Assembly: GCF_018294505.1 (NCBI RefSeq)
Contig: NC_057801.1
Coordinates: 201,008,538-201,072,537 of the forward strand
Direction: 5' to 3'
DNA length: 64,000 nucleotides
Source of the DNA: Triticum aestivum
Lineage: Eukaryota > Streptophyta > Magnoliopsida > Poales > Poaceae
Shown: in pieces, positions 45,739 to 57,876 of the stretch
How positions within the stretch are numbered: the first letter of the stretch is position 1
Layout of the letters: each line of letters begins with the position of its first letter
Program-made: the position numbers and the translations under genes
Notes under the pieces: model-generated
What the model was told of the DNA's origin: nothing
Seen by the model: the letters and a program-made list of their open reading frames with translations, nothing else
Database searches by the model: none

Positions 45739-48700
45739 TCATGTCAATCCCCAAGCCTGTATAGAGACAGAAAAAGAAGGGAACTCTCAGTGTAAAACAG
45801 CCTTCATGCATTATTGGCCAATATAAAATCCACGACCCTGACCTGAATTTTGCCGTCAGACGTTCCGACGACGAGGACGTCCCCGTCGGCGTCCACCGCC
45901 ATGCACTGGACCCGGCAGCCGGCTCCGCCGGCCTGGAGGGCGCCGATTTTGATGAGCTTCTCCCTGGACCAGATCTCCACGGCGCCATTCCTGGAGCCGA
46001 GGTACACCAGGTCCGCGCTCACCACCAGCGACCGCACCTCCGCCGCCGACGGTATCGACCCAACCAGGTTGTAGTTCGAGCTGTTCCATATCTGCACCCA
46101 GCAGCGCCCAAACTGTCGTCAGAAACCCCTCACAAATACCTCGAATCGCCGGAGAAACCACACCGAGATAGACTGGTTTGTCGATCGTATTCATGTAGCA
46201 AGCACCTTGACCGACGCGCCGTCGAGCGGGGTGCTCCCGGTGTAGAGCAGCCCGTCGTGGACCTGCAGGGAGTAGACCGGGTTGGACTTGCCGAGGATCC
46301 TCTTGTTCCCGGACTGGATGACGCCCAGCGTCCCGCTGGCCAGGTCGATCTCCTGGATGCTGCCGTCGTTGCAGCCGCAGAAGAGCTTGCCGTGCACCAG
46401 CGCCATGGACCGCACGGACTTGCTCGGGTTCAGCACCTTGGGGGTGCCGCCGTTCCAGCTCAGCGTCTTCACGCCGGCGCCCTGCGGCACGAAGCAGGCC
46501 ATGGCGCCCGCCACGGCCAGGTTCTGCACGGGGTCCCGCGTGTCGTACACCTCCGCGCACCGGAGGCCGTCCCGGAACTGCCACACCTGCCCATGCACGT
46601 ACCAACCAACAGGTTTCATTCTGAACTTCGCACGCTGTAATTAACTTTCCTCGATCTCGCGAAGAAAGAAACATAGGATGTCGATGTTGTTACCCTGATA
46701 GTTCTGTCCATGGATCCGCTGTAGAGCTTCTCCTCCGAGGGCAGGATTGACAAGCTGGTGATTGCTTTCGTGTGCTCCTGGGATTCCTGGACGAGGCGAA
46801 GGATGTTCTCGCTTCCCTCCCACACCTGAATGGGAATTTTTCAGACTTGAAAGACTGAAACTGTATTAATGAGACCTGTAACTGTAATCATGGACATTTT
46901 GGAAGCGCAACCTTTAGTGTTCCATCGGAGTGCCCGGAGAAGATGTAGCTCTTGTAGTAAACGATCGACGTGACCTCGCCGTTCGAGCTGCAATCGGCAT
47001 TGTTAAGCTCCTTGTGGTTCCACATGTCCTGCCACAAGAACAAGAAACATTCTTCAGCAAACATAAATCTTGTACTGTATCTGTATGTAATAGTACATCT
47101 TTTGTGAATTTAGAACTTTTTTTGAATTTAATCGGATTGATGGTAAACGCTGACTCTTACGATGCTAGACTCCTGACCATCTGACAGCAGCTTCAGCATC
47201 TCGAACGCGAGGCCGGACGATTTCTTGAGCTCCCTCAATGTCCTCAGCACGTCCTTGATGTACGTCGTGATGTCTTGCATGCCCTCTGAACAATGTCACA
47301 AGTTTTTGAGCATAAATCAGAGATGAGAGCAGTATTTTAATTTACAAACTTCTCGGCAGAATGATCATTGAGCAGCCAGTAACCAACCACGGTCGTTCAT
47401 GAAGCTCCTCAGCGCCACCATGGCGAGGGCGCGGTCGCTGCCGTGCTTGGCGGACCTGAGGACGAGCACGAGCTGCCGGAGCAGGCAGACACGCGCGGCG
47501 CCGAGCACGCCGGTGTCCGGGAGGAGGGAGAGCATGTGGACGAGCCATGCCGCGCACACGAGGCTCGCCGCGAACAGCTCCGCGTTCTTGCTCTCCAGGC
47601 ACTCGGACAGGGCCTCCAGCACCAGCCCGAACTCGTGGCTCACCAGCGCGTACGCCGTCTTCCTCTCCCACTCCGACGCCGCCTTCTCTTCCCCGGCCGC
47701 GTCGTCCTCGGCGCCGTCGGTGCCACGAACGACGCTCAGCTCCTGCGACTGCCGATACCTCTCCTTCACCCTTGCGAGCTTCAGCAGGGCGGACCGGGCG
47801 AGCGGCCGCCCGGACGACGAGAACTTTCCGGGGAAGTTCATGATGGTCTCGGCGGCGAGGAGCTGGCTCCTCGGAAAATCCGAGTTCTTGAGGCACTGCA
47901 CGAGGCTGTCCATCGCCTCCTCGCGGTACATGCTTATCTTCCTCGGTTCCACCTGACAATCACATCAAATCATTCAGAAGAGCTATATATGAATCATTCC
48001 GTAAGCTAATTTGAATAAATTCTACTGTGGCCAGCTCACCAAGAGATCGAGCTGAAGAAGAAGTCCGGCGACGACGGGGCTCTGCTCCGGCGTGGTGGAC
48101 TGCAGATACACGAGGAGCGTGTGCATCATGCTGAAGGAGCTCCCCTCTTTGATCGCCCGAAGCACACGTTCCGCGGCCGATCGCCTGCAGTTCGAATAAC
48201 GGTTATGCATGGGGTCCACAAGTCAGCACTTAGAAAGCGTGGGAGGAATGTGGAATTTGATTTCGTTACTTTTTCAGCTTCAGAAGCTCGGAGAGGAACC
48301 GCACGATTTCGAACTTGTCGGCGTCGCCGACGACGTGGAAGGCGTCTAGGACGGCGCCCACCGCCAGCTTCTCCACGATGCTGCTCCGGCAGTGGCCGTC
48401 TTCCGCGATGCATCGCATCAGGATCCTCATTGCGGCCACCCTCACCTCGACCTGTTCGGCCTCTAAGACCAGCGCCGTGCTCCTCACGAATCTCTCAGAC
48501 ACAAGAGCGGACCTCGGCACCGGCGGCGTGCTCTCCCGGCCGACGCCTGATTCTGTGAGAATCTGGCTCAGGAGGATCACTGACGCGGACTTGGGCTTGA
48601 CGCACATGTTGAGCGCGTCTGCCTCATCGGCTCGCCGGATGGTGGCCACCAGCGCTTCGCCCATGTCCATCTCGACAAGCTGCTCTACGGAAGGAGAGAG

Positions 48701-51700
48701 GAGAAAGATGAGCACGACGGCCTCGACGAGCCCTTTCTTGAACAGGGCGACCAGGCAGTCCACGTCGGTGTCCACCCGCGTGAGCGTCTGCACGACGCCG
48801 TCGTCGCGGGAGGCGAGCTCGGCGAGGAGGAAGACGGCCACCTGCAGCACCTGCGCGCTGACGGAGTTGAAGAGGATCTCCACGAAGCCGTTGATGACGG
48901 CGGGCTTGGCCAGCGCGGAGAAGAAGGCCTGCTCGGCGGCGCCGGCCTCGCGCCAGAGCCGCTCGATCCTGAGCACCGACTTCTCCGACTCGGCCAGCTC
49001 CTCGGACGTGCAGAGGCAGGACACCGCGGCGCGGAGCTCGCCGACGGCGCTCTCCACGGTGGCCTGCACGATGACGCTGGTCGGCGACGGCGCGCTCGCC
49101 TGGCTGCCGGTGGCGTCCGGGGACGGCGAGTTGATCTTGAACGCGGGGGCCGGGCTTTCCATCCTCGCGGCGGGTGTTCTCGGCACCGCGGGCGTGGCAG
49201 GCGTGGGGGGCGTGATGGGCGTGGCGGGCGGGCTCTGCTCGCGCCAGCCGGCGATGAGGCGCTTGAGGACGTAGTTGGTCTTGGGGAGGCTGCCGCCGTG
49301 GAGGTGCTGGCGCGTGATGGGGCAGGTGGCGTTGCCGCGGTCGAGCCACTCCTGTATGGCGCGGCGCTCGTACGTCTGGCCGGTCTCGAGCGTGACGGGG
49401 TCGTCGAACACCTGGCTGGTGATCGGGCACACGAAGTCCTTGGGCGTCGTCGCCGCCTGCTGCTGCTGATGCCGCGACAGGTCCGCGTCGCCGCCCATCG
49501 GGGACCTGTATGTACTCAAATCAGCGCGTGTCTCGATCGATAACATCGGTGCAATCTAGGTTGGTGAAATGCTGTTTCTGGAAGCGATCCAAATGGTTAC
49601 CTCGAGGGCTCCGGAGAGAGGCGGGCGCCATCGTCGCCGCGTGGCTGAGCTCTGCGTGGCTTGGACAGTGGGGACGCCGCAGGCTTTTCCTAGGAGACAA
49701 GCCAACAGCATTGGGAACTCAGCTTTGGAGCGATGAGAAGCAAACGAGGGTTGTGTTCTTCCATCCTCAAGTAGTAGAAACGTAATTTACATGCCTTCTT
49801 TTATTGAACCTTCTTTTAAAAAAGTTATAAGAACTCAATTTCATAATTTGAAAAGAGCCATTTGTGTAGGCTACGCTTTTGACAGTTCCCCAGTTGTCTT
49901 TCTCTATAAATCACTACCATCTGGAATTACGCTCTAAAATCACACTATTTGAAAATGTGCAATTCTAGTGAAATGGGGTGACAAATGTCATCTCCAATGC
50001 TTAGGCGTTTGTTTAGACCCTAGAGAGAGAGAAAAAACAAATTGAAAAATTACCGTAGCATTGTACTGTCCAATGCTAACACGGATAAATAAGTGCCATA
50101 TGATGAATAGAAAAACTCAAATTGCAAAGGCTGTGGCTAGGTCCAAGTCCACCGAGATTTAACCAAGTCTCGGTCAAGTAACATAGCATATGCAAGAGAG
50201 AAAAAGGAAAAAAATTGAAAAAATTGCACGGATCTCAATGTAAGATCTCACAGATGTAGCATCGTTTGAGACTTCGACTTAACGAAGTCTCATTCGACTG
50301 AGACTTAGCAAGAATGAATTGCAAATCCAATCAAACATGTGGCAATTGTGAAAAAAAAACAAAAAAAACTCAAATTGCAAATTTGTTCTATTCAACGCCG
50401 AGCCGACCAAGCATCCAAAAAAACCGGAAACCCGCTAGTTAGTTGAAGAAGCCTCGGTAGGTATTCTCGGGGAATTAGTTTTTCTGGCGTTCAGGATAAG
50501 TCCTCGCAACCAATTAATTTTGACTTGTGCGAGGAAAGGAAAAAGTCCATTTTAAACCTTGAACTTGTAGACGTTCGGCGAAACAAATCCTCAAGTCGAA
50601 ATCCCGGTCGATTGCACCCTAAACTATGCAATCCCGGTCTAAATTGAACCTTCGGGTCCTTTGGATGACCGGGATCGGTGGGAATTCGCTGAGGCCGCTG
50701 CTATGCTCACCCCTGCAACCGCTGGGCCGGCCCACTTTAATTTTTTTTAGAAATAAAAAAATGCAAAGGGGACTACAGCCTGCTAGCCCGGACCGCTTTT
50801 GTTTTTTTTGTTAGAAAACAAAAAGAAGCGCACGCTCGTAATCGAGACCGATGCTGGTGGTTGGAACGACGCTACTAACCAGGGACACTACATACGTTAT
50901 GTTAACTTACTCCCTTTTTCTTCTTTCTTTTGTTTCCTTTTTCTTTCGTTTCGTTTTGTCTTTGTTTTTATTTTATTTTTTAGTTTCCTTTTTAAAAAAA
51001 TCATGATTTCTTTTGAAATTGACGAACCTTTTTCCAAATTTGCATATTATTTTTTAATGCCGTAAATTTCTAATTTTTTAAAAGCTCGAGTTTTTAAAAC
51101 TATATAAAATCCGTTTTACTAGGAAATAGCAAACGAAAAAAAGAACCTTGTGAACCAGAATTTAAAAAGATTTTTTTTACGAATTTTGTACAAAATGTTC
51201 ATGGATTTGAAAACGTCCATGAAAAAAGATGTTTATCAGAAACGTCCATGAATGTTCAATGTTTATTTGAAAATAGTTCAACATATATTACAAAAATGTT
51301 CAATGCGTATTTTCAAAAACCAATCGTTGCATATATTCATATTTGTTTTAAAAAATGTTTATCACATAATACAAATGTTCAATGCATATTCAAAAATTGT
51401 TCAACACATTTATTTATAGTTTTTCGAAAATGTTCAGTGCATAATATTCTCAAATGTTCAAAAGAAGTTTGGAGCATAATGTTTCGTGTCGTGAATCTAT
51501 CAGTTGAACTCACTAGTTTGGTTGGCAAATTCCAGCAAATAACAAGATTGAGGTCGCGAGTTCGAGTCGCTCCCGTAGAACTTTTCCAGAATTTTTTTTT
51601 TGCGCGCCTACTATTCAATAGCTCCAAATGGGCCGGTTCACGAATTTAAGAAAAAACAGAAAATGAAAAATAAAGTGAAAAAAGAAAGAAAAAGAAAGGC

Positions 51701-54700
51701 TAAAAGGAGGAAAAAGAGAGCAAGTTAACACAACGCAAGTGGTGTCCTTGTGGTTTGTTGCTTCGATCAACAACAAATGATCTTCGGTTCGAGCCACCAC
51801 CACCACGCGGTCATTTTTTCGAACGAAAAAAAAACTAAAGCGGGCTGGTTTAGCGGGGAGCTGGGTACGCGCCCCACCACGCGCTCATTTTTTTAAACGA
51901 AAAAAAAACTAAAGCGGGCTGGTTCAGCGGGGAGCTGGATGCGCGCCATTCGGAATTTTTATTCTTGAACGAAAAAATACTCCAGCGGGCCGGCCCATCA
52001 TACGAATCCCAGTTCAAACGATGTCATGGTTTGATTTAGACCGGGATTGCATAGTTCAGAATGCAATCGACCGGGATTTCGATTTGAGGGTTCATTCCGC
52101 CGAACTCCTACGAGTTCAGGGTTTGAAATGGACTTTTTCCGCGAGGAAAATGGTTGGGGCGCCTCGTGACTCCGTTTGCTTCGATGCTAGGCAATATCAT
52201 GTTTTTGATAGGAATCGCACATAGCGAGCAGGGAAACAATCCCACCGCCTGATGTTAGGGCACACGTTTGTGGATGGCCTAAGAAGATGAGGATCGTTGG
52301 ATGTTTCCAAGTGACTATTTGTTCATGAATTATCTCAAATTTTATTACATCTCAGTCACACATCTTAACTAGTCCAGATTAGATATCCGAAAGTTTCCAC
52401 TGCAATAATTTCCAGGATTGTAGTATGGGCCGTTCATACCACCGTCCATTTTGGTTGTTTAAATTAAGCTCCCAAAAAGGTCTTATATTCAGGAACAGAG
52501 GGAGTATTTCCAAATCCATGAATGAATACTTTTTCTAAGTTGATGATTGTGAGTGTTGGTTCGTTATTTGCAAAATTAAGTAGCTATTTTTTGCAGTTTC
52601 TGTTTCAAAAGTAGAAGGACATTTGTAAGTGTCTCATACGACTAAGAAAATAGCAAATCAGTCATTATATTTATGGTTTGTCATATAGATATTCATCCTA
52701 GCTTTAGGTTCTCCTATACTTATTTATGTTGTTGAATTCTGTCATTCTAAACTTATTTATATGTTGATATATAGAAAATTTTGGCAAAATGGCATTACCA
52801 CAATATTCAGCGAATAAAACTACAATCTAACTTACTACTGAAATTTACAAAACTAAAGCACAACACTTATCGCAAAGCTTTTTTTTCATGCAGATTGTAC
52901 CATAAAAAAGTTGACTCATCTTGTATCATCTATTCTTAAATAGCTACAACCCACTACCTAATTTTTCTCTCCATGCAACAATGCCGCATCACCAAGTCAT
53001 GTATGCAATCATAAGTTACTTTTTTCATTAATCTCTTCATGCAAAGCATACCACCTCATGCTTGACTTTTTTTCCAAGGAATTAAGTAATGTTAGACACT
53101 TTTATATTTGCTTTTTGCATTAACTTTAGTCTTCCTAGCCATTTTTTTACCAAGGTTACGCAACAACGCGAGGGGCATCGTCTAGTATCAAAATAGCTAG
53201 CCCCCACTAACTATTTCTCTCAATATGCAAGCATACCACATCATCGCACAAATGCATGAGAAAAGACCCACCTCCACTACCATATGTCTCTCAACATGCA
53301 AGCATACCACTTCATTATGAAACATGCATGAACAAAATACTCATCTCAACATGCAAACATACATGAGAATTTTCATTCTATTATGTTATTTATATGTAAT
53401 AAACATTTTACAACTCTATAGTACTCAAACATAATAAATTATATGTATTTCTAGTTTTAGCATTTTATATTATTACTTCAAATATTCATGTTTCATAGAA
53501 CGAATCACATTGAAATATGTTGGAAAATATTCCCGCAACAACGTGTGGGGTATCATCTAGTTTTTAAAACGTGCAAAACTGATTAAATCAAAACCAGGCA
53601 ATTAGTTTTTACTTTTTGGCGAATGGGGTCATCACAACTCACCAGGAGCACATGCAACATATCTCCTTGTTTTGCAATGCCTCCATTCAATGAATTCCTA
53701 GAAAGCGTGTCGTCAAACTTTTCTAACTTTGACTTATATTCTATACAAATAAACATTTTGATTGATAAATATTTAAATATTTAAATTTCATACTTTTCTA
53801 GTGAAAACCCCTAGAAATACCAATATCTAAAACACATATTCTATTTAGGAACTGATGGAGTAAGAATTAATTGATTTCAGTGCATTGATATAGGAGTACC
53901 TATGTGCTAATTGTGAAAACACTAGTTTTATAAATTTATAGAATCCAGACCATTTATGCAATCGTCCTTATTGTTTAGTTTCAGGTTGTTAAATTGTGAT
54001 GAACTTGGTTTCTAATGTGTTGTGACTTGTGAAGAAGGTAAGTACTCCCTCCGTCCGGAATTACTTGTCGCAGAAATGGATGTATCTAGATGTATTTTAG
54101 TTCTAGAATACATCCATTTTTATCCATTTCTGTGACAAGTAATTCGGGACAGAGAGAGTAAGAACGTAGACAAAAACATGTCAGCTTATTAGAGTAAATA
54201 AGACCAAGTCTAGTCTAGTTATTTAAATGGGGTTATCATAAACTTACAAACGGGTCTAAGTTGCCTAATTCAAAGTTCATATTTTTACTTGTAGACCGGC
54301 ATCCATGTTTATTTATTATAAACCACCGCATATCCTAACTAATCATGAACTCAGATGTGCACCGTTAATCTTTTTTGGGGACTGCCATTCATAAGAAATG
54401 GGTAGACCTGAGCACCAATGGACTTCTCTGATTTTGGACTAGGGATCCAATCATGGACAAGGATGCAAGCGGACCGTTCGTCCACGGTCCGCTTGCATTA
54501 TTCCTGTTTCGGACGATAATAAAACACCTCTCTAGTTTCGGCCTAAAAGAAATTCTTTTAAGTTTCAGTCCGTGTCAAGGTTCAGATACAGCTATACGTA
54601 TACAGCACACAAACACACACCTGTTTTCCGGTGTAGAGCTCGGATGAAGAATCCTCCGTGCTTTCGTCGGAAGCCGTGGCAGGCGAGTATCCAGCCCGGA

Positions 54701-55796
54701 GTCTGGTCGCCGGGCTTCCTCTGCCGACCTGCGGCGGCTGCTTCTTCTGCTGCTGCACTATGAGGTGCGGAGCCACGCGCTGCGGGTACAGGCTCGGCGG
54801 CCTCATCATTTCCCTCCGGCCTTTGATGCTGCCCTGCCGCGGGTACATGTCGCCCTCCGCCTCCGCCCACATCGGCTACAAAATCACCGGAACCTGCTGT
54901 GAGTCTGGACTCTGAACTACTCCGTTGAGCACGCTGAAATGCATGGAGAGCACGAAGTGTCTATGTAGACTTACATTATTCCGTACGCCATTCTGTGAAC
55001 TGACGGCCCCATCGTCGGCGTCCGTCGAGGCTTCCTCGTAGCCGGTGTTCTCGTACTCGTCGGCGTGCTGTCCGACGGTGAATACAAGCTCTGGAGGAGG
55101 AGGCGGCGGCGACATCCTTGGCGCCTCGCCGGCTTCGAGGATCTTCTTTAGGTAGAGCGCGTAGGCCTTGCAGTTCACGTCCAGCACCATCTCGTACTCG
55201 CGCTCCAGGCCCCTCATCTCGTGCGCCTGGGCGCCGCTCATCAGTGACAGCACCCTCATCGCCGACAGCGCCACTGTCTCGTCGGATCTGTCTTCGTCTC
55301 CCTGTGCCGCGGAGGCCACTGCGGCGGCGGCAGACGCGCGGCGTGTGGCGAAGTGCCGCATGACGGCGAGGAGGCGCGGCGCGAAGAGTGCCTCGAATGC
55401 CGCGGGCGCGAGCTCGTGGCGCGCGAGCGCGGGGTCGAGGACGAAGAGGTCGAGCACGGAGGACGCGGCGGACGGCGCCCCGCCGCGTCGTCGCGCTGCC
55501 GACGCGAGAGCGGAGAGGAGGCAGGAGAGCGGGGTGGCCGCGGGGAGGGACAGCAGCAGCCGCTCGGCGGCCCGGAGCGACGACGGCGACGGCGAGGCGG
55601 AAGGGACCGTGTCCAGCGCGTCCGATATGAGCGACAGCGCCTGGAGCGTCGCGGCCGTGTGCTGCCCCCCGCCGCCGTCCGCGGCGGCTGCGGCGGAGAG
55701 GAGGTGGCGCCGGAGGAGCGGGTCGGCGATGAGCTCCGCGAGGAACGCCGAGGCGTGCGCCACGACGAAGGAGTACGTCGGCGTAGGCCCTGCCAT
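45739..55796 (-). CDS. LIN: LIN/CERBERUS-type E3 ubiquitin ligase (U-box, ARM-like, WD40), 12 exons
   Basis: Exons: 55796-54975, 54875-54621, 49644-49601 (tentative; start 49659 also fits), 49505-48270, 48184-48040, 47952-47388, 47285-47161, 47028-46912, 46825-46694, 46586-46206, 46091-45843, 45756-45739. All join in phase with GT/AG sites, giving about 1,362 residues. Residues 1-274 are the helical LIN N-terminal domain (GLEREYEMVLDVNCKAYALY); 397-470 the U-box (DFVCPITSQVFDDPVTLETG, CPITRQ), which recruits the E2 and transfers ubiquitin; about 520-1060 ARM-like helices; 1065-1362 WD40 blades (YSGSMDRTIRVWQF, YLGSRNGAVEIWS). In legumes LIN/CERBERUS is needed for rhizobial infection; the role in grasses is not established. 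No frame-breaking change was found. Intron 3 (about 5 kb) is full of transposons. Start ATG 55796 is preferred over an upstream non-ATG extension. Confidence 0.88.
50538..52140. mobile_element. Non-autonomous Mutator-like element (MULE) in intron 3 of the LIN gene
   Basis: About 115 bp at each end are inverted copies (GGAAAAAGTCCATTT at left, AAATGGACTTTTTCC at right; also TCGAAATCCCGGTCGATTGC inverted). Perfect 9-bp flanks GCGAGGAAA lie at 50529-50537 and 52141-52149, the Mutator target size. The 1.6-kb body has no transposase. It includes AT-rich text with many ATGTTCA motifs (51180-51480) and a tandem 74-bp unit (51801-51874, 51875-51947). Confidence 0.92.
52141..52780. other. Intronic DNA, half of a Stowaway-like element
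   Basis: AAAGGTCTTATATTCAGGAA followed by CAGAGGGAGTA (52477-52507) is a Stowaway right end without a visible left end. The rest holds no gene. Confidence 0.4.
52781..53561 (+). mobile_element. Two Helitron-like 3' ends in tandem
   Basis: GCAACAACGCGAGGGGCATCG followed by TCTAGT (CTAGT 53182-53186) and CGCAACAACGTGTGGGGTATC followed by ATCTAGT (CTAGT 53557-53561) are related short GC-rich motifs ending in CTAGT, the signature of grass Helitron 3' termini. The upstream sequences share ATGCAAGCATACCAC-like text (for example 53226, 53298 and the related 53045). No rep/helicase and no clear TC 5' end were found. Confidence 0.5.
54045..54158. mobile_element. Stowaway MITE in intron 3 of the LIN gene
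   Basis: CTCCCTCCGTCCGGAATTAC at the left and its imperfect inverse GTAATTCGGGACAGAGAGAG at the right bound a 114-bp element with TA at 54043-54044 and 54159-54160. The body folds into a long hairpin. Confidence 0.92.
54464..54497. repeat. Perfect 13-bp inverted repeat (hairpin)
   Basis: TGCAAGCGGACCG, an 8-base loop, then CGGTCCGCTTGCA. It lies in intron 3, about 120 bp from the exon 2 donor of the LIN gene. Confidence 0.95.
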
Positions 55797-56260
55797 GCTT
55801 GGCTTCTCACGCGTCGCGTGCCGTGCCGCCCGTGCTGAGCAGGACACTCGTTGATGGGGATGGTTTTGTTTCGATAACCTTGGATTCGAAAGCAGACGAC
55901 GGAGAGGACGAAATGGCCGAAAAGGGCACGCGTTCTTGGTTGGTGGGAGAGAGGAGGAGGGGTAGGATGGGGATTTGGCATCCTGTGGGATTTAAATTAT
56001 GGCGGGAGGAGGACTGGGTCGGGCTCGGTTCCCGGCCGGCAGCGGTCGGCAGCTAGCGCGCGACGGCGCGACGCGTGGAGAGAGTCAGAGAGACGGGCCG
56101 TTCGTCCGGCGAAAAGGACCGTTTTGGAGTTGCTAAACCTTTGACAGTAGCGAGAAAGTCAGATCATCATCTCTTCTTTTTGACACTAGGTCGGATCATA
56201 TTCTTACTTAAAAAACGTGGGATTTTTGTTACAATCGTTGTGACAAATGTTTGATGGGAG
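55797..56260 (-). promoter_or_regulatory. Upstream region of the LIN-like gene
   Basis: DNA 5' of the LIN start codon. ATTTAAAT at 55989-55996 is a weak TATA candidate about 195 bp upstream. GC-rich CGCGCGACGGCGCGACGCG lies at about 56056. No uORF or site can be assigned with confidence. Confidence 0.3.
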
Positions 56261-56514
56261 TGGCTTTCAGTCATTGTCACCATTCAGCAAAAACCTTCGA
56301 AGAGAAGGACTCGCCAATTGGAGCAAATGAAGAAAACAATGAGACAGCGAAGCCACCAACCATAGTATACCTTCAGCTGCAAGATTTTTGTTAGTACTTC
56401 GGATTAGGATATGTATTGGAGCGCGAAAACACCATTTGATGTGTACACATAGAAGGTTGGAAAACCGATGGAGTTGTTCATTTTCCCGCGTCCTCTTCAG
56501 TAAGGACCTCTTCC

Positions 56515-56606
56515 GGTCCATATTACTTGTCGATTAAACGCATGTATCAAGCACTGAAATATATCTAGATACATCTGTTTTAACGACAATTAATATGAAG
56601 GGAGTA
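56515..56606. mobile_element. Decayed Stowaway-like MITE
   Basis: TCCGGTCCATATTACTTGTCG at the left and GACAATTAATATGAAGGGAG at the right are imperfect inverses, next to TA at the right (56605-56607). The body has CTAGATACATCTG, typical of this MITE type. Confidence 0.6.
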
Positions 56607-57567
56607 CATCTTTTGATGTATGCGATCGAGCGGCTCTCTGGGGACTCATCCTCTCACTCCTCGCTGGTGCGATGCGCGATGCGCGCGCGCCAAGGGAGCC
56701 CTAGCTCAGTCGCCCACCCCCGCCTCCTCTCCCTCCGTGCCGCCATTGGAATGTGTCCATTGGACAAAGCTCTTGTAGTGCTCGCAAAGACAGGGCTCCA
56801 TCCCCCTCCCTTGTTCGTGATGTCGCGACGTGGGTTAGCTGCTCCTAGGGCGTGTGGATCCAGCAACTATTGGGCTGGGAGGCGGCGGTGGATAGGTCTG
56901 GCTCACCCTGATATGGATAACGACATGTCGCGGGCAGCGAGGCTTGGTGGCGGCGCGTTTTTGTGATGCGTCGTTAGTGCTGGCCTCGTGGTTGGCTCTT
57001 CCAGAGGGCGTCTTTGACAAAGGTGGTTGTGGCCGGCCCAGCGCACCTCGTTAGTGAGTCTGGAGCGGGGTCCATGATGGGGCATCACAGGGGTGGCGGG
57101 GTGATTAGTACGAGGGGTGGGTGGCTCGGACTACGATGGCCACCCATCGCCAGCGCAGGGGGCGTCGGTCGTGGAATGTTCCGATCCTTCTCCTCATCCT
57201 TTCCCCTAGCCTAGATCCTTCTAGTCGCCGATCTGGCATTGTCTACGGCAAGCCGGTCCCTGACGGCTCCGTCGTTGGTAGGGGTCTATGGATCGATGCA
57301 AAGCTTGCTCCTTTGGCTGTCTCTGGGTGTCTGGGTGCAGGGCGGCAACCTGTTAGTGGGATCCACAATGCTCGTGGGTGGAGCTTGAGGCTCGTCTGCT
57401 GGCTGGCTTCCATGGCCGCGTAGGCGGCCTAGTGGCAGGCATTCAACCACTACCGCGGGAAGCTCCTAAGACGACACACGTATAGGAGTCCTATCACATG
57501 TATTCAGACTAATCAAGTAGGACGTAGGGTTTCACCTCTTCGAGAGGGCCCAAACCTGGGTAAACAC
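56607..57567. other. GC-rich stretch, probable transposon-borne or degenerate sequence
   Basis: Frames of 60-120 codons occur on both strands without domains; composition explains them. It precedes the LINE-like end at 57568 in the same orientation and may be the degraded body of that element. Confidence 0.35.
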
Positions 57568-57800
57568 TTGTCTCATGTTCACCATCTTCCAAAATCCACA
57601 ACTCGGGCCCCCTACCTGAGATCTGCCGGTTTTAGTACTGACAATGACCATTATAAAAGAGATAGCAATCAAATAGCTCATGAACTAGCTAGATTATATA
57701 AATATTCACCTCCTGGTATATGGATGGATTCTCCTCCGGATGCGGTGGTTTTCTTCCTTGTAAACGATGCTACTTTGCTTGTGATTTAATAAAGGAGGAA
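57568..57800 (+). pseudogene. LINE RNase H C-terminus and 3' end
   Basis: DSNQIAHELARLYKYSPPGI and WMDSPPDAVVFFLVNDATLL form the C-terminal end of the RNase H-like domain of plant LINEs. The stop (57787-57789) overlaps TTTAATAAAGG, a likely polyadenylation signal. The upstream RT is not recognisable. Confidence 0.55.
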
Positions 57801-57845
57801 CCAATTATTAAAAATATATTCAATTTAATCCATATCTATACCAAT

Positions 57846-57876
57846 ACTAGTAGAGTGCCCGTGCGTTGCCACGGGC
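57846..57876 (-). mobile_element. Helitron-like 3' terminus (minus strand)
   Basis: On the minus strand GCCCGTG, loop GCAACG, CACGGGC, then ACTCTACTAGT: a perfect 7-bp stem followed six bases later by CTAGT, the diagnostic Helitron 3' end in grasses. The element would extend to the right; its 5' end was not identified. Confidence 0.6.

Noticed and set aside
48624..49430. 268-codon alternative frame over the LIN U-box exon
   Set aside because: Arginine/histidine-rich shadow frame of a GC-rich exon; the overlapping frame carries the U-box.
51540..51800. tRNA genes suggested by GAGTTCGAGTC and CGGTTCGAGCC motifs in the MULE
   Set aside because: B-box-like motifs only; no acceptor stem or cloverleaf can be drawn.
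55256..55981. 241-codon alternative frame over LIN exon 1
   Set aside because: Shadow frame of GC-rich coding DNA, rich in R/S/P, no domain; its ATG lies upstream of the likely transcription start.
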